Below are positions 14,984 through 23,861 of a DNA stretch of 64,000 nt, piece by piece. The stretch lies in contig OY969786.1 in the NCBI GenBank assembly GCA_963703075.1, positions 744,001 through 808,000 of the forward strand, in the 5' to 3' direction. Origin of the DNA: Korobacter sp963703075 (GTDB lineage: Bacteria > Acidobacteriota > Terriglobia > Terriglobales > Acidobacteriaceae). Position 1 is the stretch's first letter, and every line of letters begins with the position of its first letter. The notes below the pieces were generated by a model. The model was not told where the DNA came from. It did not search any database and was given only the letters and a program-made list of their open reading frames with translations. A program made the translations under genes and the position numbers.

Positions 14984-16168
14984 ATGGCGGAGACGAAGAT
15001 TCCTAAACTGACAGTGTGGCGCGCGATCACGATGATCATCTTCGCGGCGGGGGCCTATGCCACATACCTGCGTTTCGCGCAGGGGCTGCACGCGAGCACC
15101 AATCTCTCAGACCGCATGCCCTGGGGAATGTGGGTTGGCTTCGGTACGCTGTGCGGCGTGGGACTTTCAGCTGGCGCGTTTGCGCTGTCGGGCGCAGTCT
15201 ATCTGCTCGGGATGGAACGGTATCGGCCCATCGTACGGGCGGCGGTGCTGATTGGGTTTCTCGGATATGTCAGCGTGATGTTCGGCTATATGTATGAGAT
15301 CGGGCTTCCCTGGCGCTTCTGGCACATTTTGATTTACTGGAACCACACATCGATGCTCTTCGATGTCGCGATCTGCGTGATGACGTACACGACGGTCTTG
15401 ACGCTGGAATTCTGCCCGGCGCTGATCGAGAAAATTCCATGGCAACGCACGCGAGAGCTGGTGCTGCATTGGCATCACCGGGTGACGGTGGGCGTGGTGA
15501 TGGCGGGCGTGCTGTTGTCGTCGATGCACCAGTCGTTCCTGGGCGGATTGTTCCTGATCTCGCCGGGCAAGCTGTATCCGCTGTGGTACACGCACAATAT
15601 CCACGCCTTATTTTTCCTGTCTGCGATTGCCGCGGGGCTGTCAATGACGGTCATTGCGCTTTACCTGAGCATGCGGTCGCTGGGCGCGCGGATCGATTAC
15701 GGAATTCTGCGCGAGCTGGCGCGCGTGATCTCACTGCTACTGGTCGTGTACCTGTTCTTCCGCGGGCTCGACCTGGTTTCGCATGGAGGCGCGCAGTATT
15801 TGTTCCTGCCGGTGCGCGAGACTGCGTACTTCTGGCTCGAAGTGATGCTGCTGGCGATTGTTCCCTTCGTGCTGCTGCAATTCAACCAAGTGCTGAACAC
15901 GCCGATTTACCTCTATTGGACGTGTTGCATGGTGGTGGCGGGCTTCGTGATCAACCGGTTAAACGTTTGCATCACGGGCTTCGAGCGATCGATGAATGTC
16001 TTCTACACCCCGAAGTGGTCGGAGATCTCGTCGACGCTGCTGCTGGTTGCGGGCTGCGTCATCGCCTTCCGGTATGCGGTGTTGTATCTCGAGATCTTGC
16101 CCCGGGTAGTTCGGGTCATAAAGCCGCAGCGCTGGTTGGCGAACGGCGGAGCGGCAGCGCAGGCGTAG
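14984..16168 (+). CDS. NrfD/HybB-type integral membrane quinol oxidoreductase subunit
   Basis: 394 residues with about ten membrane helices. It matches the HybB branch of the NrfD family: long polytopic protein, conserved RMPWGMWVGF near residue 45, HWHHRV around 162-167 and SMHQSFLGG in the middle. It exchanges electrons with quinones for the adjacent FeS protein. It starts 2 bases after that gene, so the two are co-translated. There is no heme-binding motif of the CxxCH type in it. Confidence 0.9.
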   Translation: MAETKIPKLTVWRAITMIIFAAGAYATYLRFAQGLHASTNLSDRMPWGMWVGFGTLCGVGLSAGAFALSGAVYLLGMERYRPIVRAAVLIGFLGYVSVMFGYMYEIGLPWRFWHILIYWNHTSMLFDVAICVMTYTTVLTLEFCPALIEKIPWQRTRELVLHWHHRVTVGVVMAGVLLSSMHQSFLGGLFLISPGKLYPLWYTHNIHALFFLSAIAAGLSMTVIALYLSMRSLGARIDYGILRELARVISLLLVVYLFFRGLDLVSHGGAQYLFLPVRETAYFWLEVMLLAIVPFVLLQFNQVLNTPIYLYWTCCMVVAGFVINRLNVCITGFERSMNVFYTPKWSEISSTLLLVAGCVIAFRYAVLYLEILPRVVRVIKPQRWLANGGAAAQA

Positions 16169-16259
16169 AGCTTGCGTTCGCTTGGGGAGCGCTGATTCTC
16201 GTGCCGTGTGGCGCGAAGTACGACCTCCATCAGCGCTCGCCAGGCGATGAAAGAAGCAT

Positions 16260-17492
16260 ATGTTGACGGCGGAAAGAGCGCAGACCGGAACGACGAGGAA
16301 CGAGCTTGACCGGGCCGCTGAGTGGGAGCGAGCTGTGCAGGTTCTCGACCTGTCGCCAGCCTTGGTACGTCGGCTGAAAACTCCGCAGATAGAATGCGTT
16401 TCGCGACATCCTTCTCTCGGAGGCGGCTCGGATGGGGTAGCGCGGCTGCATATCGCGGCGAACGAACGAAGCTGTGAGGAGAGCCTGGTTCGGGTCTCGG
16501 TCGGCGCTGGCTGTTCGGGCGCGAATACCGCGGCGGAAGCGCAACAAATACAACTCGCCGCAGCGCTTGCCGGAATGCAAGGGGCTGGTGCTGCCATTGG
16601 ATTGCAAATCCCGGTCTCGGCGATCGGCGAGCGCGATCTCTGGCAGTTGTCGCGGGATTGTGCCGCGGTCGTGGCCAGAGTGGTCGGCGATGCGCGGCTG
16701 TTTCCGGCCGATGTGGCTTCCGCGGCGTTTGCACGGTGGATGTCGGAGGCTGCCGCCCAATTCGGTGTGAAGTTGAGAATGGGGGATGTAGATCCCGCTG
16801 AATATGCGGCGGAACTGGATGAATTGCGCAGCGATACGATCCTGTGCCTGACTTCGCTGGCGTTGCACAAGGCGGGGAAGAAGTTGGCAACTTCTCGTGC
16901 GTCGGTTATTGGTACAGGCCCAATTGCACGCCAGTGTTTACAAAAATTGGAGCAGGCGGGAGCGCGCCTGGTTGCCGTAGCCGATGAGTCGGGTGCGGTG
17001 ATGAACACGGCAGGGCTGGAGGTGCCGGAGTTGCTGCGGCATATCCGCTCGGGTGGACTTCTGGCTGAATATCCCGGCGCGCAGCACGCGTTGCATTCCG
17101 AGGCCGCTGGCGTTGCCGCCGAGGTCATACTCCTGTGCGCAGAGGAGACCGAACTCACGGAGGACAATGTGAGTGCAATCCGCTCGGCCACAGTGGTAAT
17201 TGATGGCTCCGGTCATTGTGTGACCTGCGGCGCTGCCCTGGCACTCAGCGCTTGCAACGTTCAAGTCATCGACCAAAGCATCCTATGGGGCATGGAGATG
17301 GTCCCGGAGCTGCTGCCGGGAGTTCATCGTCTTACGCGGAGCGGGAGAGGTTCAAGGCTGCGGCAGCATGTAGAAGAACTTTGGGGAGACATTCAACAAT
17401 TTGGCGAGAAATACGCGCTGCCGCTCTACTCCGCCACATTAGCGCTCGGGATCCACAGACTGGCAGTTCGAATGGGAGGCGTCCGTCCTTAA
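16260..17492 (+). CDS. Glutamate dehydrogenase-like protein lacking catalytic residues
   Basis: 410 residues. The C-terminal half fits the Rossmann domain of Glu/Leu/Phe/Val dehydrogenases: SVIGTGPIARQCLQKL (215-230), RLVAVADESGAVMNTAGLEV, then a GGLLAEYPGA region and a C-terminal helical part. The N-terminal half aligns with the substrate domain, but the glycine-lysine signature is MQGAGAAIGLQI (106-117) and the usual PDVGT is ADVASA; the substrate-binding and catalytic lysines and aspartate are missing. I infer a pseudoenzyme or nucleotide sensor. It follows the FeS/NrfD genes by about 90 bp. The first 55 residues are unrecognised. Confidence 0.6.
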   Translation: MLTAERAQTGTTRNELDRAAEWERAVQVLDLSPALVRRLKTPQIECVSRHPSLGGGSDGVARLHIAANERSCEESLVRVSVGAGCSGANTAAEAQQIQLAAALAGMQGAGAAIGLQIPVSAIGERDLWQLSRDCAAVVARVVGDARLFPADVASAAFARWMSEAAAQFGVKLRMGDVDPAEYAAELDELRSDTILCLTSLALHKAGKKLATSRASVIGTGPIARQCLQKLEQAGARLVAVADESGAVMNTAGLEVPELLRHIRSGGLLAEYPGAQHALHSEAAGVAAEVILLCAEETELTEDNVSAIRSATVVIDGSGHCVTCGAALALSACNVQVIDQSILWGMEMVPELLPGVHRLTRSGRGSRLRQHVEELWGDIQQFGEKYALPLYSATLALGIHRLAVRMGGVRP

Positions 17493-17584
17493 TTGGCATT
17501 CGCATGTGATGGCGGTCACTGCGATTACACCGAAACCCGTCTAGGCTTACGCTTGCAGAGATACACTCGACAGGGGGTTGGCCC

Positions 17585-18475
17585 ATGCTGATTACCGAAC
17601 GGCCCTCGTTAATCGCCATCCGCAACATTCTGTTTGCGACGGACTTCTCCGCAGCGTCGGAACGCGCACTGCCTTTCGCCCTGGAATTTGCAACCCGCTA
17701 CAACGCGACCCTATTTCTGGCTCATGCGGTTCCGCCCATGCCGGCTGTCGTTCCGGTCGAGCCCATGCCCGACCAGACGGAGATGCTGCGCAAGGGTGCG
17801 CAGCGGGAGATGGAGAAATTTCTAACTTTCGCTCCATTGCAGACCGTGCCACATCAGCCGATTGTGATGGACGGGGAGGTATGGGACGTCATCCGCCAGG
17901 TTGTGGCGGACAAGCGCATTGACCTTGTCGTCCTGGGAACTCACGGCCGGGGCCTGCTGCACAAGCTAATGGTTGGATCGGTGGCGGAGGAGGTCTACCG
18001 GACGGTGAAGTGTCCGGTGTTGACGATTGGACCCGAAGTGTCGCCGCAGCCACTGGCGTGTCAAAAGTTTTGGAGGATCGTGTTCGCGACAGACTTTTCC
18101 GATGGCTCGTTGCATGCCTTGCCGTATGCGCTGATGTTCGCGCAGGAACACCATTGCAAGGTCACGTTCCTTCACGTGATTAGCCAGGTTGGAACACTTC
18201 CACTCGATACAGGCGATACGTTGGTCCGTGAAAGCGCAGCGCGCCTGAAGGAACTCGTACCGGAAACGATGGAAGGCGCCACCCTGGAATTTGCGGCGCA
18301 GTTCGGCTCTCCCGGGCCGGATATCGTCCGGTTAGCAACCGAAATGGAAGCGGACCTGGTGGTGATGGGAGTTCACGCGGGACACCATGCGACTTCGCAT
18401 CTACCGTGGACGGTGGCGAGCCATGTTCTCGCGCACGCGCGTTGTCCGGTGCTGACGGTGCGCGGCGGAAAGTAA
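17585..18475 (+). CDS. Tandem universal stress protein (UspA family)
   Basis: 296 residues in two Usp domains (about 8-150 and 160-295). The first has the ATP-binding motif G-2x-G-9x-G-S (GTHGRGLLHKLMVGS, 118-132). The second ends in VVMGVHAGHHATSHLPWTVA, where the motif is lost, so only the N-terminal domain should bind nucleotide. Such proteins respond to starvation or redox stress; the partner is unknown. It lies downstream of the redox module and converges on the M28 peptidase gene. Confidence 0.88.
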   Translation: MLITERPSLIAIRNILFATDFSAASERALPFALEFATRYNATLFLAHAVPPMPAVVPVEPMPDQTEMLRKGAQREMEKFLTFAPLQTVPHQPIVMDGEVWDVIRQVVADKRIDLVVLGTHGRGLLHKLMVGSVAEEVYRTVKCPVLTIGPEVSPQPLACQKFWRIVFATDFSDGSLHALPYALMFAQEHHCKVTFLHVISQVGTLPLDTGDTLVRESAARLKELVPETMEGATLEFAAQFGSPGPDIVRLATEMEADLVVMGVHAGHHATSHLPWTVASHVLAHARCPVLTVRGGK

Positions 18476-18498
18476 CTCTTTGCCTATGGGCACAACAA

Positions 18499-18522
18499 AG
18501 GCGGACCTTCACCGGTCCGCCT
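18499..18522. terminator. Hairpin between convergent genes, likely bidirectional terminator
   Basis: AGGCGGACC-TTCACC-GGTCCGCCT is a perfect 9-bp stem between the stops of usp and the peptidase gene. T-rich tails are weak on both sides. Confidence 0.55.
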
Positions 18523-18542
18523 CGTCGTTATTGGCTTAACGT

Positions 18543-20198
18543 TTACTTCTTCCTTCCGGTTTTCTGCGGAGGAGCTGCTTCGGGCAGGACAGCATCCTTG
18601 GGAAGAGGCTTGCGCGGGAGCATCTCGTCGCGCATCGCGGCGTTATAGAGAAACGACGCAAGGACAACGGACGCCTGCATCATGTCGTCGCGCTGCAAGC
18701 GCTCGTAGACATCCATGTTGGAGTGATGGGTTCGTGTTTCGTACTCGATCGGGTCCTGAATGAATTGAAAGCCGGGAATGCCGACAGCGTCGAAAGAGAG
18801 ATGATCGGTGCCGCCGGTGTTGCGGTAGGTGATCGTATCCACGCCAAGATCGCGGAAGGGCGCCATCCAGGCGGTGAAGATGGGCGCGACCGCCGCATTT
18901 TCCTGCAAGTAGATGCCGCGGAGCTTACCAGTACCGTTATCGATGTTGAAATAGGCCGAGACTTTCTGCTGTTCGGGTTTCAAGGTAAGAGGTGTGCCCG
19001 GTTTGCGCAGGAAAGAGGGAAGGTCTTTCTCGGCGGGATCGGTACTTTCCGGCCGCGATCCAAAATGTGCAGCCACATAGGCGCGCGATCCGAGCAGTCC
19101 CTCCTCTTCACCCGTCCATAGCACGATACGAATGGTGCGATGCGGCTTCACACCCAGTGACTGCAGGATGCGGACAGCTTCCATCGTCATGGCGCAGCCG
19201 GCAGCATTATCCGTAGCGCCGGTACCGGCATGCCAGGAGTCGAGGTGAGCACCGACCATTACCAGCTCGTCCTTCTTGTCGGTGCCCGGTATGTCGGCAA
19301 CAGTCACGAAGGCATTGGGATCCGCGTCGTAGGATTTGTTGCGAACATCCAATTCCAGTTCTACGGGAGTTCCACGGTCCAACAGACGCGCGATGCGGCC
19401 GAAGTGTTCCGCGGCCATGGAGAGCGAAGGGACGACCGCCGGGTCTCCCTGCTTGTAGGAGCCCGCAGACTGGACGAAGACGGTCCCGCCATCGCCATTG
19501 CTGGCATCGATCACGGCAGCCACTTTCTCGCTGGAGAAGAATTGATTCATCGCATTGCGTAAGGCGATGCGCTGTTTGATCTCTTCCGGGCTGAAGCGAG
19601 GCTTTTCGCTTGGGATCTCGAAGCTCGAGATTTCCGCCAGCTTCTTCTCGTCATAGCGAACCATCGCAGCTTCTGTTTGCGGCTTCACTTCCGGCATGTC
19701 TCCGAAGATCACGATCTTGCCGGAAAGCTGGCCACGGTATTTTTCCAGGTCCTCAGGACGTTTCGCGATCACCCGAACGGCGGTGGCTTTGATCACGCCG
19801 TTGGTGCCATCACTCCACGCTTTGGGATAAGCGATCAGCTCCATGAAATCGGGGGAGACCATCCGCACCGAGGTGAACTCGTTCTGCCATCCGCGGCCGA
19901 AGTTGTAAGGTTCGAGGTGGGCGTTCTGCAGGCCCCAGGTGGTGAATTGATCCCGCGTCCACTCGTTGGCGCGTTTCACGTTGGGCGATCCGGTGAGGCG
20001 TTCGCCGATGCCGTCGATGATGGCACTGGCAGTTTTCATGACTTGGGAGTTATGGAAGCCTTCCTGGCGAATCTGCGTCACCATACCCAGGTCAACGGCT
20101 TCGGTTTGCTCAGCGGCGAAGCAGGTCAGAGAGACGAAACTAAGAACTGCGCAGAGAAGGATGCAGGAAGTGCGGGGTCGTAGGTCGAAAGTAAACAA
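18543..20198 (-). CDS. Secreted M28 family zinc aminopeptidase
   Basis: 551 residues. Signal peptide about 1-28. A protease-associated-like insert (about 130-265) precedes the M28 catalytic domain. Zinc ligands are visible as HLDSW (His318), TGATDNAAG (Asp330), the EEEGLLGS glutamates (364-366), NIDNGTG and a C-terminal THHSN His. Family members remove N-terminal residues or act as carboxypeptidase-like hydrolases outside the cell. The C-terminus is Pro/Lys rich. It is convergent with usp and divergent from the regulator at 20408. Confidence 0.9.
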   Translation of the reverse strand: MFTFDLRPRTSCILLCAVLSFVSLTCFAAEQTEAVDLGMVTQIRQEGFHNSQVMKTASAIIDGIGERLTGSPNVKRANEWTRDQFTTWGLQNAHLEPYNFGRGWQNEFTSVRMVSPDFMELIAYPKAWSDGTNGVIKATAVRVIAKRPEDLEKYRGQLSGKIVIFGDMPEVKPQTEAAMVRYDEKKLAEISSFEIPSEKPRFSPEEIKQRIALRNAMNQFFSSEKVAAVIDASNGDGGTVFVQSAGSYKQGDPAVVPSLSMAAEHFGRIARLLDRGTPVELELDVRNKSYDADPNAFVTVADIPGTDKKDELVMVGAHLDSWHAGTGATDNAAGCAMTMEAVRILQSLGVKPHRTIRIVLWTGEEEGLLGSRAYVAAHFGSRPESTDPAEKDLPSFLRKPGTPLTLKPEQQKVSAYFNIDNGTGKLRGIYLQENAAVAPIFTAWMAPFRDLGVDTITYRNTGGTDHLSFDAVGIPGFQFIQDPIEYETRTHHSNMDVYERLQRDDMMQASVVLASFLYNAAMRDEMLPRKPLPKDAVLPEAAPPQKTGRKK

Positions 20199-20369
20199 TG
20201 AGCGTCCTCCAACAAAATGGAAACGAGGAATAATACCTGAACGGGAAGTGTACGCGCTGGCGTGATCCCGGAGTGGGAGCTAAGCCTGTTATGGCAGCCC
20301 AATTTAAGCCGATCACCCACGACCGCCCATTTAGGCCCATAAAACAACCGACGCCTGCCGAAGAGGTTT

Positions 20370-20385
20370 TGGCATCCTCCGTGCA
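20370..20385 (+). promoter_or_regulatory. Candidate sigma54 promoter
   Basis: TTGGCATCCTCCGTGCA has GG (20371-20372) and GC (20383-20384) 10 bases apart, with mismatches at the base after TGGCA and in TTGC (GTGC). Transcription would start near 20396, just before the AGGAGGG ribosome site of the gene at 20408. Confidence 0.4.
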
Positions 20386-20407
20386 AGAACCATGACAGGA
20401 GGGCAGC

Positions 20408-21289
20408 ATGGTGAATGCGGAAACGACGATCTGCCAAATACGAGAACTATTCGACAAAGTGAAAGCTGCCAGCTTCGGTGGGATGGAGGCGAGTGCTCTC
20501 ACCGTCAGGTTTCCGGATTATCTGCCACCGCTCATCCTTCGATCGGACGCAAGCGAATTGATTTGCCGAGCCACCTCGGCGATACGGAAGTGTGCGCTGC
20601 CGGGCGACTCGCTTTTCGTTTCCGCACGCTATGAAGACCGTCGCGATCCTGCGGATTGCTGTGTTGTCCTGTCACTCGATTTGCGTCGTCCGGGGGAGGA
20701 GCTTGCTTTTTGCGTGGAGAGCGGATGGTTGGAAGAGTTCGATCGAGTTGCGGACGAATTGCTTTGCCGATCCGTGGCTTCATCGATGTGGACGGCAGAC
20801 GGGTGCTTCAGCTTTGATTTCCGTCTAGCCGTGCATTTTGGTGGCGCAAAGACAAACTATCATCGCAATGCGATCCTTCTGGTGGAGGATGACGATTTTG
20901 TACGCGGCGCGACGCGGGAAGTCCTTGAAGTTGCGGGTTACAACGTAATCGAGGCGGAAAACGCGGAGGCGGCGCTGTCTGCCTTCGAACGAAACCAGGG
21001 CGTGATTTCCGCTGTACTCTCTGACGTGACCATGCCTGGCCGCAGCGGGCAGGAACTTGCGCGTGCGGTGCATGCATTGCTGCCGTCTTTGCCGGTTCTT
21101 CTGATGACCGGATACCAAACACCTGTGGTGGAAGATCGACTGCGTCGCGTATTTTACCTGGCAAAGCCATACAACTCGGCGGCCTTACTCGAGGCAGTTC
21201 GACGGTGTCTCGAGGTGCACCACCAGCCTCCGGCGACGATAGGCATATTGGGCACTGCGGCGGAAAAGCGGATTACTGCGTTCGAGTGA
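20408..21289 (+). CDS. Response regulator with unrecognised N-terminal domain
   Basis: 293 residues. Residues 153-275 form a CheY-like receiver (ILLVEDDDF, phospho-acceptor Asp206 in LSDVTMPG, LLMTGYQ, LAKPYN with the conserved Lys). Residues 1-150 are not recognised; they contain Cys residues (Cys9, Cys53, Cys62, Cys84-85, Cys102) and alternating hydrophobic strands. Having the receiver at the C-terminus is typical of hybrid kinases, but no His or ATPase motifs are seen. It has a strong ribosome site and a possible sigma54 promoter. The 3' end overlaps the convergent flagellar-locus gene by 17 bp. Confidence 0.75.
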   Translation: MVNAETTICQIRELFDKVKAASFGGMEASALTVRFPDYLPPLILRSDASELICRATSAIRKCALPGDSLFVSARYEDRRDPADCCVVLSLDLRRPGEELAFCVESGWLEEFDRVADELLCRSVASSMWTADGCFSFDFRLAVHFGGAKTNYHRNAILLVEDDDFVRGATREVLEVAGYNVIEAENAEAALSAFERNQGVISAVLSDVTMPGRSGQELARAVHALLPSLPVLLMTGYQTPVVEDRLRRVFYLAKPYNSAALLEAVRRCLEVHHQPPATIGILGTAAEKRITAFE

Positions 21290-21617
21290 GCAGCAGATGC
21301 CACTCGCGGGTTCGGGTGATCCGCGCCTGTTCTTCGAGTATCCGGTCCCGTTGTTCGCGAAGCTCGGTTTCGAGATCGGCCAGCCTTTCTCGAAGGCGTT
21401 GCAGGCGATCACGATAAGTGACGAAGAGCGTAGAAATCGGCGCACCGACGGAACCTCGTGAGGAAAAACGAGCACGCGAGGAGTGCGCCAGTGCAATGCG
21501 CTGGGAGAGCTCACGAAACGATGCGACTGTGAAGTCGCGTGGATCGCGTGCAGTGACTCGCAGAAATTCGTCAATGACCACGATGGCATCCCGGATGGGC
21601 TGTTCTGGGCCTTCCAT
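21273..21617 (-). CDS. Flagellar-locus coiled-coil protein, possible FliT-type chaperone
   Basis: 114 residues. The C-terminal half is a charged coiled coil (about 68-105, RDRLQRLRERLADLETELREQ). It starts directly after the fliS stop codon, with no gap, so it is translated with fliS. FliT-like chaperones often occupy this position, but sequence alone does not establish the identity. Confidence 0.55.
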   Translation of the reverse strand: MEGPEQPIRDAIVVIDEFLRVTARDPRDFTVASFRELSQRIALAHSSRARFSSRGSVGAPISTLFVTYRDRLQRLRERLADLETELREQRDRILEEQARITRTREWHLLLTRTQ

Positions 21618-22085
21618 TCAGGCACTCCATTGGGCGGTGGGGGCGAGATCAGCTTCGAGGATGGCGGGCGCCACGGCGGGAGCTTCCACGGAGGGGGAAG
21701 ATTCAGGCTGCGCCATTTGCTCGGACCTCACCTGTCGCCAGGCATCGCGAATCGAGGCAACGAAGGTCAGCTGCTGTTCAAAGATTTCCGGCGAACTCTT
21801 GATCTGGCCTTCCAGCAGTTTGGCGCGGGTAAAGTTATAGAAACGTTCCAAATTCGCGGCCACTACCCCGCCGTGGGCCATGTCGAGCGTCCCCTGCAGC
21901 TGCTGCAGCACAAGCAGGCTATGTCGCACAGCCGCGGCACGCCGTTCGATGTCGGCGGAAGCCAATGCCAGTATCGCCTCGCGCAGATCCTTGAGCAACA
22001 TGTCATATAACACCACCACCAGGCCTACTGGGTCGGTGGTAAGGGCTTCGGTTTCCCGGTATGCGAAATTCGCGTCGTTTGTCAT
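21618..22085 (-). CDS. fliS: Flagellar export chaperone FliS
   Basis: 155 residues. FliS features: the N-terminal YRETEALTTDPVGLVVVLYDMLLKDLREA, then helical bundle segments ending RDAWRQVRSEQM. The family binds the flagellin C-terminus to stop premature assembly. The last 25 residues are Pro/Ala rich and extend beyond the usual length. Its ATG overlaps the TGA of the restored fliD reading (ATGA), supporting fliD-fliS coupling. Confidence 0.9.
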   Translation of the reverse strand: MTNDANFAYRETEALTTDPVGLVVVLYDMLLKDLREAILALASADIERRAAAVRHSLLVLQQLQGTLDMAHGGVVAANLERFYNFTRAKLLEGQIKSSPEIFEQQLTFVASIRDAWRQVRSEQMAQPESSPSVEAPAVAPAILEADLAPTAQWSA

Positions 22086-23447
22086 GAGTTAGATGAAGAA
22101 GATGAAGAGGACGAACTGTATCCGCCGAGTGAGTCAAGTTCTGCGGAAACCTGGTCTTGCAGGCTGGGCAGTTGCTGCAGCTCTGCATTGATCTGACTGT
22201 ATTCGGTCGTCAGGAATGCCTGTTGGGTCGTCAGGCGAGCTTCAAAGTCGTTGATCTGATTTGTGAGGTCCTGGTTGGTCTGCTGAATGCTGTTCAGGTC
22301 AAGCGCGAGAGGTCCGATCAGAAGGATTGTTCAATGCGGTCATCGTGCTGCTAAGCGCGTCGCCGAAGCTGCCTGTACCAGCCTGGAAGAAGTTCGCTAA
22401 ATTAGAGAAATTGCTCGTAAGCACAGTATTCAATGCACTGCTGTCGACGGACAAAGTTCCATCGTCATTCATGCTGATGCCGAGCGACTGCAGCGAATCG
22501 ACGTTGCCGTTGCCGCTCATGGAAAACGAGGTCAGGGAGAGCAAGGCATCCTGGACGATACGCACCGAACTGTCGCCCGAAAGCGCTCCGGAGGAGCTGG
22601 TGGAAGCGTTGTAGGTGAACTGCGAATTGATTGAGCTAATGATGGAGTTGTAGTCGGTGACAAACGTGTTCAAAGCGCTGGCGACCGAACTCGCGTCCGG
22701 TGACACACTCAGCGTAACGTCAGTGCCAGGCGCAGCGCTGGCAAGATTAAGAGTCACACCCGGGAGGGCTCCGGAAATTGTGTTTGAGTCGCTCTGGTAG
22801 GGGACGCCATCGATGTTGACCAGCGCGTTTTGTCCGGCGATGGTTTGAAATGATAACTGGGTGGTGCCGCCCTGGATCGTGATGCTGCCAGCGCTTCCGG
22901 GAGTATTGCTGGCAAAGGTCAAGCGACTTCCCGAAGAGTCCTCCTGAACATTGGCCGTCACTCCCATCTGGAGGTTATTCACTGCGGAGGCGATGGCGGC
23001 CAGCGAGGTATTGCTCGTGCCAATGTCCACCGTTTGGGTGTTGCTGCCAAGCGTGACGGTAAAGGTCCCGGGATCGAGGGTTGCATTGGCAGCAATCGAA
23101 CTGGAATACGCCGCGCCGGTAGAAGCCAGGCTTTGCACCTGCAAGATGTGGCTCGCGGTGGCGGCCGCGCTGGTGGCAGTCGCTACCACAACTCCGGGCT
23201 GCGAGGAACTGGCGGTTTTTGAGGCCATGACACCCGAGAAATCGCTGAGGTTGTTGGCATCGGTGTAGAGAGTTGCAATCTGTGACTCCAGTTGATTCAA
23301 TGCCGTCGACTGACCCTGTAAGGTGGTCTGTTCGGATTTCCACTGCGTCTCCTGGCCACGTTCGGAATCCAGAACCTGGCTCACCATGGTCTGCACATTG
23401 AAGCCTTGGCCGCTATAAAGAGAAGTCGTGTCCAGCGTAACCGTCAT
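22082..23447 (-). pseudogene. fliD: Flagellar cap protein FliD, frameshifted near the 3' end
   Basis: Reading from 23447, 382 residues of FliD continue to NNPSDRTSRA and stop at 22299. The expected FliD C-terminus continues in another frame to 22082: LALDLNSIQQTNQDL, then coiled coil, then a serine-rich end. Dropping one base near 22316 (an extra C in GATCGGACC, minus strand) gives NNPSDGPLALDLNSIQQ, a seamless join. FliD caps the growing filament, and its C-terminal coiled coil is required for pentamer formation, so the shift would inactivate it if real. N-terminal D0 features (FNVQTMVSQVLDSER, LESQIATLYTD) are intact. It may be a sequencing error. Confidence 0.8.
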
Positions 23448-23459
23448 GCTCTTTGCTCC

Positions 23460-23792
23460 TCACAGACGCAGATCCAACCGGTGAGCACGTCGGATGCGAG
23501 CCAGCAACTCGTCCAGAGACAATGCGGTTGAAACAGTCCGCGGAGTTGCATCCCCTGGCTCGGGAAAACCAGCAGACGGAACGAGCTGATAGCAGACCTG
23601 ATCGGGAGTTTCGAGCCATGCGGATGTGCGGAAATCATCATCTTCTTCACGTTCGTTTGTATCAGCATCCGGATTGCCATCTCCCTCTAATAATGCCTCA
23701 ACCCGAAAGGGAGGGTTTCGGTCGAAACGAGAATGACTGCGTGTGTTCTGATCTGGCATTTTGCTGGTTTCAGTGACGCGGCTCACCTTCAT
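23460..23792 (-). CDS. Hypothetical protein of the flagellar locus
   Basis: 110 residues. Hydrophilic and acidic in the middle (DADTNEREEDDDF), with a short amphipathic C-terminus (LSLDELLARIRRAHRL). No family recognised. It lies between the flagellin tail and fliD, 12 bp before fliD, a place where flaG is often found; it does not show the FlaG pattern clearly. Confidence 0.5.
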   Translation of the reverse strand: MKVSRVTETSKMPDQNTRSHSRFDRNPPFRVEALLEGDGNPDADTNEREEDDDFRTSAWLETPDQVCYQLVPSAGFPEPGDATPRTVSTALSLDELLARIRRAHRLDLRL

Positions 23793-23822
23793 GGGCTTCT
23801 CCTGTCCGCCGCAAAAGCGACC

Positions 23823-23846
23823 GGGGCGAAGCTGTCACTTCGCCCC
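23823..23846 (-). terminator. Terminator hairpin after the flagellin tail
   Basis: GGGGCGAAG-CTGTCA-CTTCGCCCC, a 9-bp perfect stem directly downstream (minus strand) of the chimeric gene; a modest T-run (CTTTTG) follows 9 bases later. Confidence 0.6.
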
Positions 23847-23861
23847 GTAAGAAGGAGGGAT

